From NCBI RefSeq assembly GCF_009711715.1, contig NZ_VENF01000011.1, positions 1 to 64,000 on the forward strand: 64,000 nt of DNA, in the 5' to 3' direction. Made by a program: the position numbers and the translations under genes. Below, in pieces: positions 8,334 to 19,455 of the stretch (position 1 is the first letter of the stretch; each line of letters opens with the position of its first letter). The notes below the pieces were generated by a model. That model was not told the DNA's origin and made no database searches. It was given only the letters and a program-made list of their open reading frames with translations. The DNA comes from Methylophaga sp. GTDB lineage: Bacteria > Pseudomonadota > Gammaproteobacteria > Nitrosococcales > Methylophagaceae.

Positions 8334-8651
8334 CTAATGATTACGCTGACGTTCGACAATCTTGTCTAATTGACGGGTCAGTTTGTGTTCAGCACCGGTT
8401 AAGGCCTGTTTCACATTAGCGCCATCATGACTGACTACATTGGGTTGATGCCCTTCCAGTCTGGCTTCAATCAGGCAACGGATATCATCACCGCCGCCAC
8501 GTTTATCACTGTTCTTGTCGCTTATATGCACTTCGATACGAGTGAGATATTCATCAAAACGTTTGAGATTATGCTGTAACTCTTCACGAATCGATTCGGC
8601 CAGCTCTACTGCACCATGAATATTGTGATCCGTGTTCACCTGAATTTGCAT
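8334..8651 (-). CDS. HPF/RaiA-family ribosome-associated protein
   Basis: Protein of 105 residues with the S30AE fold of hibernation-promoting factors. It begins MQIQVNTDHNIHG and carries the helix RFDEYLTRIEVHISDKN and the strand RCLIEARLEGHQPNVVSH, as in short HPF/YhbH-like proteins. It lacks the long C-terminal dimerisation domain. The family binds the ribosomal A and P sites under stress. It is not beside rpoN or pts genes, where the main hpf normally sits, so it is probably an extra paralogue. Its neighbours are a stress-type flavin protein downstream and a YHS-like protein upstream. Confidence 0.8.
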   Translation of the reverse strand: MQIQVNTDHNIHGAVELAESIREELQHNLKRFDEYLTRIEVHISDKNSDKRGGGDDIRCLIEARLEGHQPNVVSHDGANVKQALTGAEHKLTRQLDKIVERQRNH

Positions 8652-8781
8652 GTACGCTCCTTTTACGTCATTTGAAATTATTCCAATTCCTCAAGTCTGA
8701 CCCGTTTTACGGATATTCATTCCATAAAACTGCATTTGCTGAAGCATAAATCTCCTTCTGCATGATCGGTATTTTGGCTTG

Positions 8782-9054
8782 TTACTTGGTAACCACCTGC
8801 TCGTAATTTTCAAAAGCCTTGTGCAGGTTTTCATCCGGTTTTTCCAAAAAGCGTTCTTTCGCCTTTTTATTACCAAAGCAGTATTGATTACCATCCGGAC
8901 CAGTCCAGTCGACGGAGCAGTCAGTTTTGAATTCTTCGCCAGCGACAATCCCCATAGCGCATCGGCCACCAAATTCAGGGTAATCTGCGGCAACAGCCAG
9001 AGGTGACAAGGCAAAGATCAGTGGTGAGACTGTGATAAGAAGCAACTTTTTCAT
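8782..9054 (-). CDS. Exported YHS-like domain protein
   Basis: Small periplasmic protein of 90 residues. A signal peptide (MKKLLLITVSP, cleavage after AVA before ADYPEF) precedes a YHS-like unit: GGRCAMGIVAG then NQYCFGNKKAKERFLEKPDENL, which is the YHS arrangement of Cys, aromatic-Cys and Phe-x-x-x-Pro. YHS domains bind metals such as copper in several exported proteins. Three Cys in the mature part could supply ligands. AGGAGG lies before ATG 9054. No metal-transport gene is adjacent. Confidence 0.7.
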   Translation of the reverse strand: MKKLLLITVSPLIFALSPLAVAADYPEFGGRCAMGIVAGEEFKTDCSVDWTGPDGNQYCFGNKKAKERFLEKPDENLHKAFENYEQVVTK

Positions 9055-9158
9055 TTCTGCCTCCTTTTACTGTGTTTTGTGTTCGGATAAACACTAATAC
9101 TGTGACTGCCACAAAGCGGGCTAAGTTTTGGCACTCTCTTTCTTTATCTGATTAATGC

Positions 9159-9193
9159 AGGTTGGGTTGAAGTATGAAACTCAACCTCGACCT
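9159..9193. repeat. Imperfect palindrome AGGTTGGGTTGA/TCAACCTCGACCT
   Basis: AGGTTGGGTTGA (9159-9170) and TCAACCTCGACCT (9181-9193) pair almost fully around AGTATGAAAC. It shares the GTTGGGT core with the palindrome at 19411-19451, so both may be copies of one short intergenic repeat. The remainder of the 9055-9367 gap holds nothing I can support as a gene. Confidence 0.4.
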
Positions 9194-9367
9194 AAGCTGT
9201 TTGCGATAAGTTGTTGGGCATCCTCGCGCTCCACTCACCCTGCGAGTGCAGCTGTCAGAATTGATATTTCAACAAGCTCACGAGCGTGACTGGAGCGAAA
9301 CAAGCTTGTAACCTGAACTTAATTTGATTTTGTTCAGTCCATTTAGTTTTCAAAACAGGTCAGTCAC

Positions 9368-10981
9368 GTGTCATTTATTGTTTCTCACGACTTTATCAAA
9401 GCCACCCAGCATTCAGAGTTAACCCCTTATCGTGAGCGAGTGGCACGTGAAGAAGCTGACAACCGCGGCTATATCAAAGCCACCGAGATGGAAATCGAAC
9501 CCCGCCAGTTATCGCTCAAGGCGCTGCAGGATATGGCCCGGGTAGCTGATACGCTGAATGATGTGAAGTCCATGCGTGCAATTGAATCCATCCTGCTGGC
9601 CCGTGAGGGCAAGTTTGACGCCCCTGTTCCCAACTTCAAAGCGTTTTCCTCGACGCTGGAATCCTATCTCAAACACAAGCTGATTGATGGTTGGGTCTAT
9701 CTCAAAAAAGCTGACGGCAAACTATACCCGGCTCTGGTCACCGACTTCAGCTACAAGCCGGCCACTGCACATGCCGAAGAGTCTTTGCTGATGCACGTCT
9801 GCCACCTGTCACCGAACTTAAAGAAAGGCTATTTTGGCTTTGAGCATGACTACATTGCTTTCGGCCCTGGTGACGTCAATAAAAAACACATTAATGAAGC
9901 GCTGGAACTCAAGCAGGTTTATAAAGAAACACCGGCGCTTAAGGAAGACTATGAAGCCAGCTATGCCCGCTATTGCCGTGAAATTAAAGACCAGTTTTCT
10001 GAGCAGTTTGTCGCCCGCGGACTGATTTATACCGATAAAACCCAGGTGAACTCGGATGGCACGGCAATCGAGACCAAAGTCATTCATGATATGCCGGAAA
10101 GTGACGTCAAAACTTATTCGCAGCTAAGAGAGTCCTGCCTGCTTGAAGGGGAGGATAATGTGCTGGCGATGCCTGAATGGCCATTGCTGCGGGTATTTAA
10201 CTTAAAAACCCATGGCTTTGTCTGGATCCATGCCGATTACCTGACCCGTTACCAGTACGATAAATCCCTTAAAGACAAACTGATTCTGCCCAAAACACAT
10301 CATGACCTGCTGGACGTTTTAACCACCAATGTCGATATATTCAGCGGCGATATTATTGAGGGCAAGACCGCGGGTAATGTGATTCTGTGTAAAGGTGTTC
10401 CGGGCGTGGGTAAGACCCTGACGGCCGAGATTTATTCGGAGCTGATTGAACGGCCTTTATATCTGTTGCATTCCGGTTCCCTGGGTACCAATGCCAAAGA
10501 TATTGAAGCCAACCTCAGAGTCATTTTTTCCCGTGCCGAGCGCTGGAACTGCGTGCTCCTGCTGGATGAGGCCGATGTATTTATTGTCACTCGCAGTAAC
10601 AACATCGAACAAAATGCCATCGTTGCCGAGTTTTTACGCACCATGGAATACTTCAGCGGTTTGCTGTTTATGACCACCAACCGGCCTTCAGATATTGATG
10701 AGGCCATCATCTCCCGCTGCGCCGCTATCATCGAATATGAAATCCCGACACCGGAAAACGCTGCCAAGATCTGGCAGGTGTTTGCCAGACAATACGATTT
10801 TGAGTTGTCTGACGAATTGCTGACTCAGTTGCTGGCCACTTTCGAAGAAATCAGCCCCCGCGATATGAAAATGTTGCTGCGGCTGGTATTGCGTGTTTCC
10901 CGGAACATGAACGTAGCCCCCGATATCAACGTCTTCCGTCAATGTGCCATGTTCCGCGCCATTAAAATCACCGACACCTGA
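9368..10981 (+). CDS. Solitary AAA+ ATPase with a long unknown N-terminal half
   Basis: Protein of 537 residues. The C-terminal half is a complete AAA+ module: Walker A GVPGVGKT near residue 343, Walker B VLLLDEAD near 396, sensor 1 MTTNRP near 436, and an arginine-finger-like SRC near 450. The alpha-helical lid follows. The N-terminal 320 residues have no motif I recognise and contain a compact region with GWVYLKKADGKLYPALV that may bind a partner. The start is GTG at 9368, with only a weak AGGT upstream; no better start is apparent. There is no partner gene (no VWA protein, protease or effector) on either side, so it may act alone as a remodelling ATPase. General function only. Confidence 0.75.
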   Translation: MSFIVSHDFIKATQHSELTPYRERVAREEADNRGYIKATEMEIEPRQLSLKALQDMARVADTLNDVKSMRAIESILLAREGKFDAPVPNFKAFSSTLESYLKHKLIDGWVYLKKADGKLYPALVTDFSYKPATAHAEESLLMHVCHLSPNLKKGYFGFEHDYIAFGPGDVNKKHINEALELKQVYKETPALKEDYEASYARYCREIKDQFSEQFVARGLIYTDKTQVNSDGTAIETKVIHDMPESDVKTYSQLRESCLLEGEDNVLAMPEWPLLRVFNLKTHGFVWIHADYLTRYQYDKSLKDKLILPKTHHDLLDVLTTNVDIFSGDIIEGKTAGNVILCKGVPGVGKTLTAEIYSELIERPLYLLHSGSLGTNAKDIEANLRVIFSRAERWNCVLLLDEADVFIVTRSNNIEQNAIVAEFLRTMEYFSGLLFMTTNRPSDIDEAIISRCAAIIEYEIPTPENAAKIWQVFARQYDFELSDELLTQLLATFEEISPRDMKMLLRLVLRVSRNMNVAPDINVFRQCAMFRAIKITDT

Positions 10982-11021
10982 CTGTAACCCAACAACACCA
11001 GAAACAGCATGTTGCGTGATG

Positions 11022-11165
11022 TTAAGGCTGATCCAACCTATGGTTGTTAAAGTTATTCCCTTGACCTAACGCCGCTAATTCGTTCATCAGCCGGCAGAGA
11101 CTCCTCTCCCCCTTATTTGCCCCAGCCAACACCTCTTCCTGTCTCTGAGTCGATAGTGAATGCAC
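11022..11165 (-). CDS. Possible 47-residue protein or gene remnant
   Basis: In the 10982-11410 gap the minus strand stays open with coding-like composition: a GTG at 11165 opens VHSLSTQRQEEVLAGANKGE and runs to TAA at 11022-11024. The open stretch continues some 18 codons upstream of the GTG without an ATG. There is no clear ribosome-binding site and no family I recognise. It may be a decayed gene end. The rest of the gap is AT-rich leader sequence of the next gene. Confidence 0.2.
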   Translation of the reverse strand: MHSLSTQRQEEVLAGANKGERSLCRLMNELAALGQGNNFNNHRLDQP

Positions 11166-11410
11166 CTTATTGAAAGCACGGGAACGCTGGCATTGATAGT
11201 CACACCCTTCTTATCAGCAAAATAACTGAAAATTTCTGTTTCATTTAAAAAGTGAACTTTTTGTGAAAATCAATTTCTGAAATATCAGAATATTAGCCGC
11301 GTAAAATTTGAATAACTAAGCAGGGCTGTATGTATCCACGCACATAGCACACCTGTGCTGGTCATAATTATTCTGAAGTTACTCATTGTCGTCTTTTTAG
11401 GGAGAAACCT

Positions 11411-11689
11411 ATGATTTCAGAGGAACTTAAGAAAGCAGAATCGATTGAGGAAGTGGTACAGATTATTGATAACGGTGGCACTGGCTTTGAAACACCAGAA
11501 GAAGTGGCCGCGAAATATGCCTATCTATCCGCAATGCAGACCGAGCGGCATAACAAAGAGGATATTCAGGCTGAGCTGCAGTCATTGATGGAAGAAGGCG
11601 CCATGTTTGAGTACCCCCTGGCGCTGGAATATGCCGAGTCCTATCTCATTGACACATTAACTGATACACCACGCTCTGAGCGTTTCTGA
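11411..11689 (+). CDS. Small acidic protein of unknown function
   Basis: Cytoplasmic protein of 92 residues, strongly acidic and helical (MISEELKKAESIEEVVQII, then ETPEEVAAKYAYLSAMQTER). GGGAG lies before ATG 11411. There is no signal peptide, Cys or known motif. It is followed after about 80 bp by another small charged protein in the same direction, possibly on one transcript. A long AT-rich leader precedes it. Composition and initiation signal support a real gene; function unknown. Confidence 0.6.
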   Translation: MISEELKKAESIEEVVQIIDNGGTGFETPEEVAAKYAYLSAMQTERHNKEDIQAELQSLMEEGAMFEYPLALEYAESYLIDTLTDTPRSERF

Positions 11690-11767
11690 CTGGGGTCCAT
11701 ACCAGTCATTCAGATGCATAGCCTGCCTGTCAGCATTTTTATTCAGTTTCCGGAGGAGTATCTATTT

Positions 11768-11929
11768 ATGTCCCGGGGAAGCAAAGAAAAATACACAGAC
11801 AAACAAAAACGCAAAGCCAAACACATTGAAGAAGGTTACATTGAGCAAGGCGTGTCCGAAGAGGAAGCCGCAAAAAGAGCCTGGGCCACTGTCAATAAAG
11901 AATCAGGTGGTGGCAAAAAAAGTTCATGA
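11768..11929 (+). CDS. Small basic protein of the SRGSKEKYTDKQKRKA type
   Basis: Protein of 53 residues, highly charged, beginning MSRGSKEKYTDKQKRKAKHI and ending ATVNKESGGGKKSS. Short proteins of this pattern are widespread in proteobacteria and often carry a loose plasmid-stabilisation label, which the sequence alone does not justify. The start at ATG 11768 is set by GGAGGAGT about 12 nt upstream; a longer frame opening at 11714 adds 18 residues without a good initiation signal. The Gly/Lys/Ser tail looks disordered. Probably stress-related, by analogy with other small KGG-like proteins. Confidence 0.6.
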   Translation: MSRGSKEKYTDKQKRKAKHIEEGYIEQGVSEEEAAKRAWATVNKESGGGKKSS

Positions 11930-11997
11930 AGAACTTCATCTGAAGTGAAGCTACCCTGTATCACTGTGATATCAGTTATTTGAGCGAGAGCAATCTC

Positions 11998-12234
11998 TCA
12001 GAAATGGAAATCTTTATCCGTTCCGATGGACTGCGCGGACATTTGCCGCTCAGGCATGTTGGCAATGTGCAGAAAAGTCGCCAGCTTTTCCGATGCCGGT
12101 CCCTACGCTGCAACATTCAGTACCAGACGGCGTGAGGATCGGTTCTCGATACCGAAGGTTGTGAACTCAATCGCCCAATCAGGCTCATGAATGTGGCAAA
12201 TTAGAGAAGTCTGAAAAAGCACGCTTAAATCAAC
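11998..12234 (-). pseudogene. Decayed coding fragment in the 11930-12290 gap
   Basis: On the minus strand one frame reads like a genuine protein (HIHEPDWAIEFTTFGIENRS and, after a TAG at 12103-12105, GPASEKLATFLHIANMPERQ) before a stop at 11998-12000. It lacks a start codon with a ribosome-binding site. Amino-acid composition is coding-like on both sides of the TAG, as expected for a recently dead or truncated gene. Family not recognised. Nothing else was seen in this gap apart from the leader of the next gene. Confidence 0.3.
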
Positions 12235-12290
12235 GTTGAGACAACATCGTTCTATTCTGGAAGTACGGCACTGGCAAAAAGGAGGCTGAG

Positions 12291-13028
12291 ATGGCTGGGT
12301 ATCACTTTGTAAGATTGAGCCTTATCAAAACCTTCTTAAGCGGCTTAATCCTCGTAACTGCTGTGTTGACCAGTGCCTGCCAGTTTCCAAGTGATGCCAA
12401 TGACACGCTGAAAAAAGTTCAGGATGGGGCTCTGAAAGTCGGTGTCACCGAAAACCCGCCCTGGGTGATACGAACTAAGGGTGGTGCTTCCGGTGTCGAG
12501 GCCGACATGCTACTGGTCTTTGCCGACAAACTGAATGCCGAGGTTGAGTGGCACTGGGGAACGGAAACTGAGTTAATGGAAGCCCTCGCTCAGCATCAAC
12601 TCCATATGGTGATTGGCGGTCTTACCCTGCAGTCCCCCCTGAAAAAACTGGTTAACTTTACCGAACCTTATTACAGCACACGCATCACCATCGGCTTTCC
12701 GCCTAATCAAACCGTGGATACGGATATTGATGGCGTCAAGGTCGCTGTTCCCGTAGTGAATCAGGTAAGCCAATCGCTGGAGAGTCGCGGCGCTGTGCCC
12801 CAACCAATGCAAGACATGACCAATCTGAATATGCCAGTCGCTCAAGCTGAATGGTGGTTGAGAGCCAAAGGTTATCAGCCGGGCCCCTGGAATCTATTCA
12901 CCGAAAAACACGTCATGGCTGTGGCTGAAGGTGAAAATGCTTTCATGATGCGAGTTCAGAAGCATATCTCTCAATTTTCTGGCATTGAAGCGAAATTAGA
13001 GGAATGGGCAAAACAGTCGAAAGACTGA
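12291..13028 (+). CDS. Orphan solute-binding lipoprotein, family 3 type
   Basis: Protein of 245 residues. The signal sequence ends in the lipobox LTSAC with Cys30, so the mature protein should be lipid-anchored. The rest is a family-3 periplasmic binding protein: LKVGVTENPPWVIR, GVEADMLLVFADKLNAEVEW, an AHMVIGGLT-like strand (LHMVIGGLTLQSP) and NFTEPYYSTRITIGF. It is slightly shorter than typical amino-acid binders. AAGGAGG lies before ATG 12291. No ABC permease or ATPase is adjacent, so it may serve a distant transporter or act as a sensor. Ligand unknown. Confidence 0.8.
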   Translation: MAGYHFVRLSLIKTFLSGLILVTAVLTSACQFPSDANDTLKKVQDGALKVGVTENPPWVIRTKGGASGVEADMLLVFADKLNAEVEWHWGTETELMEALAQHQLHMVIGGLTLQSPLKKLVNFTEPYYSTRITIGFPPNQTVDTDIDGVKVAVPVVNQVSQSLESRGAVPQPMQDMTNLNMPVAQAEWWLRAKGYQPGPWNLFTEKHVMAVAEGENAFMMRVQKHISQFSGIEAKLEEWAKQSKD

Positions 13029-13118
13029 GCTACCACAGCCTCCATCATCATTTCTGCTACTGACAGCCTGCTGGCTTCGCCGTCGCTATTCCAAGCTAAA
13101 TACTACTGGGATTAAGCA

Positions 13119-14057
13119 TCAGGCAACGGCCATGCAGATTGCTTCGATATGTCGATGATCTGTGCCACAACAACCACCCAGTACGTTGAGATTAGGTAAT
13201 AGCTTTCTCAGTTGCTGGTAGTGATTACCCAGTTCATCCGGATTACCATCGTCCAGGTCCTCCGTATTATCCAGTTCAGCGTGACTCCGTTTTGATGCAT
13301 TGGCACGAACACCACGAATGCGTTCATGCATACCATAAGCATCATTGAGTACATGATCAAAATGCGATGGGTGGGCACAGTTGATCATGTAATAGGCTGG
13401 ATAAGCGTCTGTTTGCTCGTCTGTTTTTCGTATCGCTTCAGCTAGACTGTCACCTGATGGTAACTGTCCATCAGTTTCCACGGTGAATGAAATCGCCACC
13501 GGCATACCATGATCTCGAGCAGCCAGCGCAATACCCGTAGCTTCTTCGGTGTAATTGAGGGTCAGCACAGACACCATATCTGCATCCGTTTGCGCGAATG
13601 TTTCAATTTGTTGGCTATGATAGTCACGGGCCTGAGCGACCGTCATTTTCATATCCATCACATAACCGTCACCACGTGGCCCCAGGTTGCCACTGATGAC
13701 CATCGGTGAAGCTGGTGTTTCATAGTTTTCACGAACTTCCGACATCAAACCAATAGCTTTGCGGTTGGCATCGGCCAGCGTGATTGCATCATAGCCAAGT
13801 TTTTGAGCCCAATCTTTGCTGGCGCGCCAGGTCGGTGCTTCCAGGATAAATCCTGCACCCTGTTCACGGGCAATAGTCGCATAGCGTTCAAAATAACGGC
13901 GCAGTGTCTGCAGGCCTGATTGGTCTTTTAAAAGATCGAAGGCGGCAAAAAATGGCAGTGGCAGCTTTTCATGAAACACCAATGTCGTTTCCAGACCACC
14001 ATCGGTTACAAAGATCTTATCTTTCATTTGTGGCAGCTTATTGCGATATTTACTCAT
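13119..14057 (-). CDS. Homocysteine S-methyltransferase family protein
   Basis: Cytoplasmic zinc methyltransferase of 312 residues with a TIM-barrel fold. The N-terminal IFVTDGGLETTLVF, the Cys in MINCAHP and the paired Cys in GGCCGTDHRHI are the three zinc-ligand positions of the Pfam S-methyl_trans family. The family transfers a methyl group from donors such as S-methylmethionine, betaine or SAM to a thiol, usually homocysteine; the donor here is not readable. GAGGG precedes ATG 14057. It is divergent from the GlxA-type AraC regulator with 139 bp between them, so that regulator may control it. Confidence 0.85.
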   Translation of the reverse strand: MSKYRNKLPQMKDKIFVTDGGLETTLVFHEKLPLPFFAAFDLLKDQSGLQTLRRYFERYATIAREQGAGFILEAPTWRASKDWAQKLGYDAITLADANRKAIGLMSEVRENYETPASPMVISGNLGPRGDGYVMDMKMTVAQARDYHSQQIETFAQTDADMVSVLTLNYTEEATGIALAARDHGMPVAISFTVETDGQLPSGDSLAEAIRKTDEQTDAYPAYYMINCAHPSHFDHVLNDAYGMHERIRGVRANASKRSHAELDNTEDLDDGNPDELGNHYQQLRKLLPNLNVLGGCCGTDHRHIEAICMAVA

Positions 14058-14196
14058 ACAGATACCCTCGATGATTTAAACTCATAATCAGTCAAAAAAC
14101 ACACTGAAACAGTCAGGTGCCACTTCCTCGTTTCCTTCTATTGTCAGCAAGATACGCTGGTTGGCATGATCGGATTAAAGCCATTTCGGCAAGCAA

Positions 14197-15234
14197 ATGG
14201 ACATATCGGCCATGAACACTGAAAAAACGACTATAGGCATAATGGTTTTTCCTGAAACAACAGGCGCGGTGGTCTACGGTATGTATGATCTTTTTGTTTC
14301 CACCGGCCATGACTGGAGTGTCATTACCGAGGGCCGGCCCGGACGTTCACTGATTCATGCCACATTAGTTGCCCGCGAACCCGGACTGCTCACTATCAGT
14401 AATGGTGTGCGCATCTCACCAAATACCTCTTTCACAGACTGTCCCCCTCTGGATGTCATTTGCGTACCGGAAGTCAATCTGCCACCCGGCACACCTCTGG
14501 CCAACCGCTATGCCAAAGAAATCGAGTGGTTAAAGGAACGTTACCGACAGGGTGCGATTCTGGCTGCAGCCTGCTCCGGTGCGATGTTGTTTGCGGAAGC
14601 AGGATTACTCGATGGGTGGGAGGCCACTACCCATTGGGCATGGTGTGATGATATGCGTGAACGCTTCCCAGCTGTTAAGGTCCGTGAACAGCAGGCACTG
14701 GTCGTGACCGGAGAAGGCCAGCGGCTGATCATGGCAGGTGGCGGTACATCCTGGATGGATCTCGCTTTATACCTTATCGCCAGACTGGTAGGCGTGGAAA
14801 TAGCCATGCAGGTAGCCCGTATCAATCTTATTGACTGGCATCATATTGGCCAGCAACCCTTCGCACGACTGGCCCGGACGCGACAGGTCGACGATGCCGT
14901 CATTGCCCGCTGCCAAAGCTGGATTGCCGAACATTATGATGAGCCCAATCCGGTAAACAATATGATTCGCCTTTCAGGTCTGGCAGAACGCACTTTCAAA
15001 CGCCGTTTTCAACAGGCAACAGGGATGTCGCCTCTGGAATATGTTCACGCCATGCGACTGGAAGAAGCCAAGCAAATGCTGGAAAGTGGTGACGAGTCCT
15101 TTGAGGCTATCGCTAATCAGGTGGGGTATGAAGACGCCGGCTATTTCGGACGATTGTTCAAACGCAAGGTTCGGCTTACCCCCACAGCATATCGTAAACG
15201 TTTTGGTGCCTTACGCAAATCCATGCCGGACTGA
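14197..15234 (+). CDS. GlxA-type AraC-family transcriptional regulator
   Basis: Regulator of 345 residues. Residues about 8-190 form a DJ-1/PfpI glutamine-amidotransferase-like domain with the nucleophile-elbow Cys in AAACSGAMLFAEAGLLDGWE. Residues about 235-335 carry the two AraC helix-turn-helix motifs (LAERTFKRRFQQATGMSPLE and IANQVGYEDAGYFGRLFKRK). Regulators of this class often control catabolism of betaine-like or methylated compounds, which would suit the divergent homocysteine methyltransferase; that link is inferred. The start may be ATG 14197 or ATG 14212, since neither has a strong ribosome-binding site. Confidence 0.85.
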   Translation: MDISAMNTEKTTIGIMVFPETTGAVVYGMYDLFVSTGHDWSVITEGRPGRSLIHATLVAREPGLLTISNGVRISPNTSFTDCPPLDVICVPEVNLPPGTPLANRYAKEIEWLKERYRQGAILAAACSGAMLFAEAGLLDGWEATTHWAWCDDMRERFPAVKVREQQALVVTGEGQRLIMAGGGTSWMDLALYLIARLVGVEIAMQVARINLIDWHHIGQQPFARLARTRQVDDAVIARCQSWIAEHYDEPNPVNNMIRLSGLAERTFKRRFQQATGMSPLEYVHAMRLEEAKQMLESGDESFEAIANQVGYEDAGYFGRLFKRKVRLTPTAYRKRFGALRKSMPD

Positions 15235-15263
15235 CCCGGTTCGCTTTAGGCAATAGTGCCAAG

Positions 15264-15292
15264 AGCAACAGCTTCAGGGTTACGCTGTTGCT
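15264..15292 (+). terminator. Hairpin after the GlxA-type regulator
   Basis: AGCAACAGC (15264-15272) and GCTGTTGCT (15284-15292) form a perfect 9-bp stem. No T run follows, so it is a weak terminator or RNA-stabilising hairpin. Confidence 0.4.
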
Positions 15293-15399
15293 GACCCAAT
15301 CTATCTTGTACGGCAATGGTTTGATCTGACAGTGGTCATTACAGTAGCAGCACTAAGACGTTACACTTGAATCATTCAATTGCATTCAACTGAGGCCTT

Positions 15400-16806
15400 A
15401 TGGAACAAAACAGACCACTCTCTCCCGGTGCCAAGGCACTTGAAGTTAACCTGGACGAAATCCGTTACGGTTCCTTTGCCGAAATTGGGGCCGGCCAGGA
15501 AGTCGTTCGCTGGTTTTTCCGGGTGGGCGGTGCGGCCGGTACCATTGCCAAAAGTATCTCTGCCTATGATATGAAGGTCAGTGATGATATCTATGGCAAA
15601 GCGCCGCGCTATGTCTGTCGTGAACGACTCGAGGATATGCTCGACCTTGAGTATAAACTCAATATTGAGCGCCTGAACGAGCAGCGCGGCGAGAGTACGG
15701 CTTTTTTTGCTTTTGCCGATACCGTCTCAGCCCGTAACTATCATGGCACCAACGAATGTCACGGCTGGCTCGGGATTCGCTTTCAGACTGAACCTCATGC
15801 CGCTCCCAGCGACATCATCATTCATGTCCGCATGCTGGATCATGAAAACGCACTGCAGCAGGAAGCACTGGGTATTATCGGTGTGAACCTGATCTATGGA
15901 GCCTTTCATCTCAGTCATAACCCGGATCTGTTGGTGAAATCTCTGCTGGATAATCTGACAACGGATCGGATCGAAGTCGATATGATCGATCTCAGCGGTG
16001 ACGCCTTCCTGCATGTCGATAATCGCGTGGTGAGTTTAAGACTGGTCCAGTTGGGCCTGAGTGATGCCGCCATGTTCTCGGCAAACGGCAAAGTACTGCA
16101 GCCCTCAGAGCACCTGCGTAAGAAAAATGTACTGGTAGAGCGCGGCCGCTTCCGCCCTGTCACCCACGTCAACATCGATATGCTCAATGCGGCCAGAAAG
16201 CAATTTGAAGCGGAAGAGGATTCGGCACCGGAAGAAACCATTTCCATTATGGAAATCACCATGCATAACCTGCATAGCGGTGATGACGGGATTGATCTAG
16301 AAGACTTCATCAGCCGTGCTGATGTGCTGGAAGCCGCCGGTCACACGGTGATGATTTCCGACTACCCCGAATACTATCGCCTCGCGACCTACTTATCCCG
16401 CTACACCAAGCGCCGGATTGGCATCACGATGGGTGCCCACAGTCTGATTGAACTGTTCGATGAAAAATATTACAGCGACCTGAAAGGCGGCATTCTTGAA
16501 GGCTTCGGCCGTCTGTTCAAGAACAATGTCAAGTTGTATATCTATCCCTATAAAGATGCCGAGACGCAAACCTTATTCAAGGTCGATAATCTGGCCGTCG
16601 ACGACAAACAAAAACATCTATACCAGTACCTGAAACAAAATGACGAAATTGAACAGATTCAAGAGTTCAATGAAGAGTATCTGGATATCTTCTCACCGGA
16701 TGTGTTGAAGATGATCACTGACAATAACCCCGGCTGGGAACAGCTCGTTCCGGGTGTGGTGGCAGAAAAGATCAAAAACCAGGAGTTATTCGGATATAAG
16801 GCTTAG
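15400..16806 (+). CDS. Large conserved protein of unknown function
   Basis: Soluble protein of 468 residues without signal peptide or membrane segments. Distinct stretches are AKALEVNLDEIRYGSFAEIG near the start, the GGAAGTIAKSISAYDMKVSD loop, the ECHGWLGIRFQTEP region, and a C-terminal YTKRRIGITMGAHSLIELFD. I believe this is a widespread conserved family whose database names are unreliable; I cannot name an activity. It is complete, preceded by GAGG before ATG 15400, and followed by a strong bidirectional terminator. It stands alone on its transcript, convergent with icd. Confidence 0.7.
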   Translation: MEQNRPLSPGAKALEVNLDEIRYGSFAEIGAGQEVVRWFFRVGGAAGTIAKSISAYDMKVSDDIYGKAPRYVCRERLEDMLDLEYKLNIERLNEQRGESTAFFAFADTVSARNYHGTNECHGWLGIRFQTEPHAAPSDIIIHVRMLDHENALQQEALGIIGVNLIYGAFHLSHNPDLLVKSLLDNLTTDRIEVDMIDLSGDAFLHVDNRVVSLRLVQLGLSDAAMFSANGKVLQPSEHLRKKNVLVERGRFRPVTHVNIDMLNAARKQFEAEEDSAPEETISIMEITMHNLHSGDDGIDLEDFISRADVLEAAGHTVMISDYPEYYRLATYLSRYTKRRIGITMGAHSLIELFDEKYYSDLKGGILEGFGRLFKNNVKLYIYPYKDAETQTLFKVDNLAVDDKQKHLYQYLKQNDEIEQIQEFNEEYLDIFSPDVLKMITDNNPGWEQLVPGVVAEKIKNQELFGYKA

Positions 16807-16928
16807 ATAACAGACCAGAGTGAGGGACTGAAGTTTTTATCTAAGCTGGTCAAGGCGACGAATGCACGGCTTCGGGCTCTCTCGACTTAGCAAACGATGA
16901 CAGACAATGTGCATGACATATAACAAAC

Positions 16929-16958
16929 AAAAAAGCCCTCGCTTCGAGGGCTTTTTTT
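16929..16958. terminator. Bidirectional terminator between the unknown gene and icd
   Basis: AAAAGCCCTCG and CGAGGGCTTTT pair around CTT, with an A run before and a T run after. It serves the plus-strand gene ending at 16806 and the minus-strand icd ending at 16983. Confidence 0.9.
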
Positions 16959-16982
16959 ACAGCGGTCAGTGAAACTACTGTT

Positions 16983-19214
<2,232 letters not shown>

Positions 19215-19410
19215 CTAATTCTTTCTGAAGATTGTTGAGCAAATTTAGAATGAGCGCCTAAAGTTGGTGTCGCTCTTTGATGGCGCACATTATACGGTAT
19301 CAAGCCTTTTTAACGCAGAGCTGGCGGATTTTTCTAGCTGGATTAAGTCGCCTGGCACTGCGTTGTGTGATGAGATATGGCTCAGCGCGTCGTTGAAGTA
19401 TTGTCAGGAG

Positions 19411-19451
19411 GCCGTTGTTGGGTATCGCCAGTGCGCCACCCAACCTACGGC
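19411..19451. repeat. GTTGGGT/ACCCAAC palindrome
   Basis: GTTGGGT (19417-19423) and ACCCAAC (19438-19444) are perfect inverted repeats, with outer GCCGT and ACGGC extending the stem. The core resembles the palindrome at 9159-9193. It lies just downstream of fbpC and could also act as its transcript end. Confidence 0.5.
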
Positions 19452-19455
19452 TTAT

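Noticed and set aside
8691..9014. Alternative minus-strand frame over the YHS-like gene
   Set aside because: Lacks a signal peptide or motif; the 8782-9054 frame has both and a strong ribosome-binding site.
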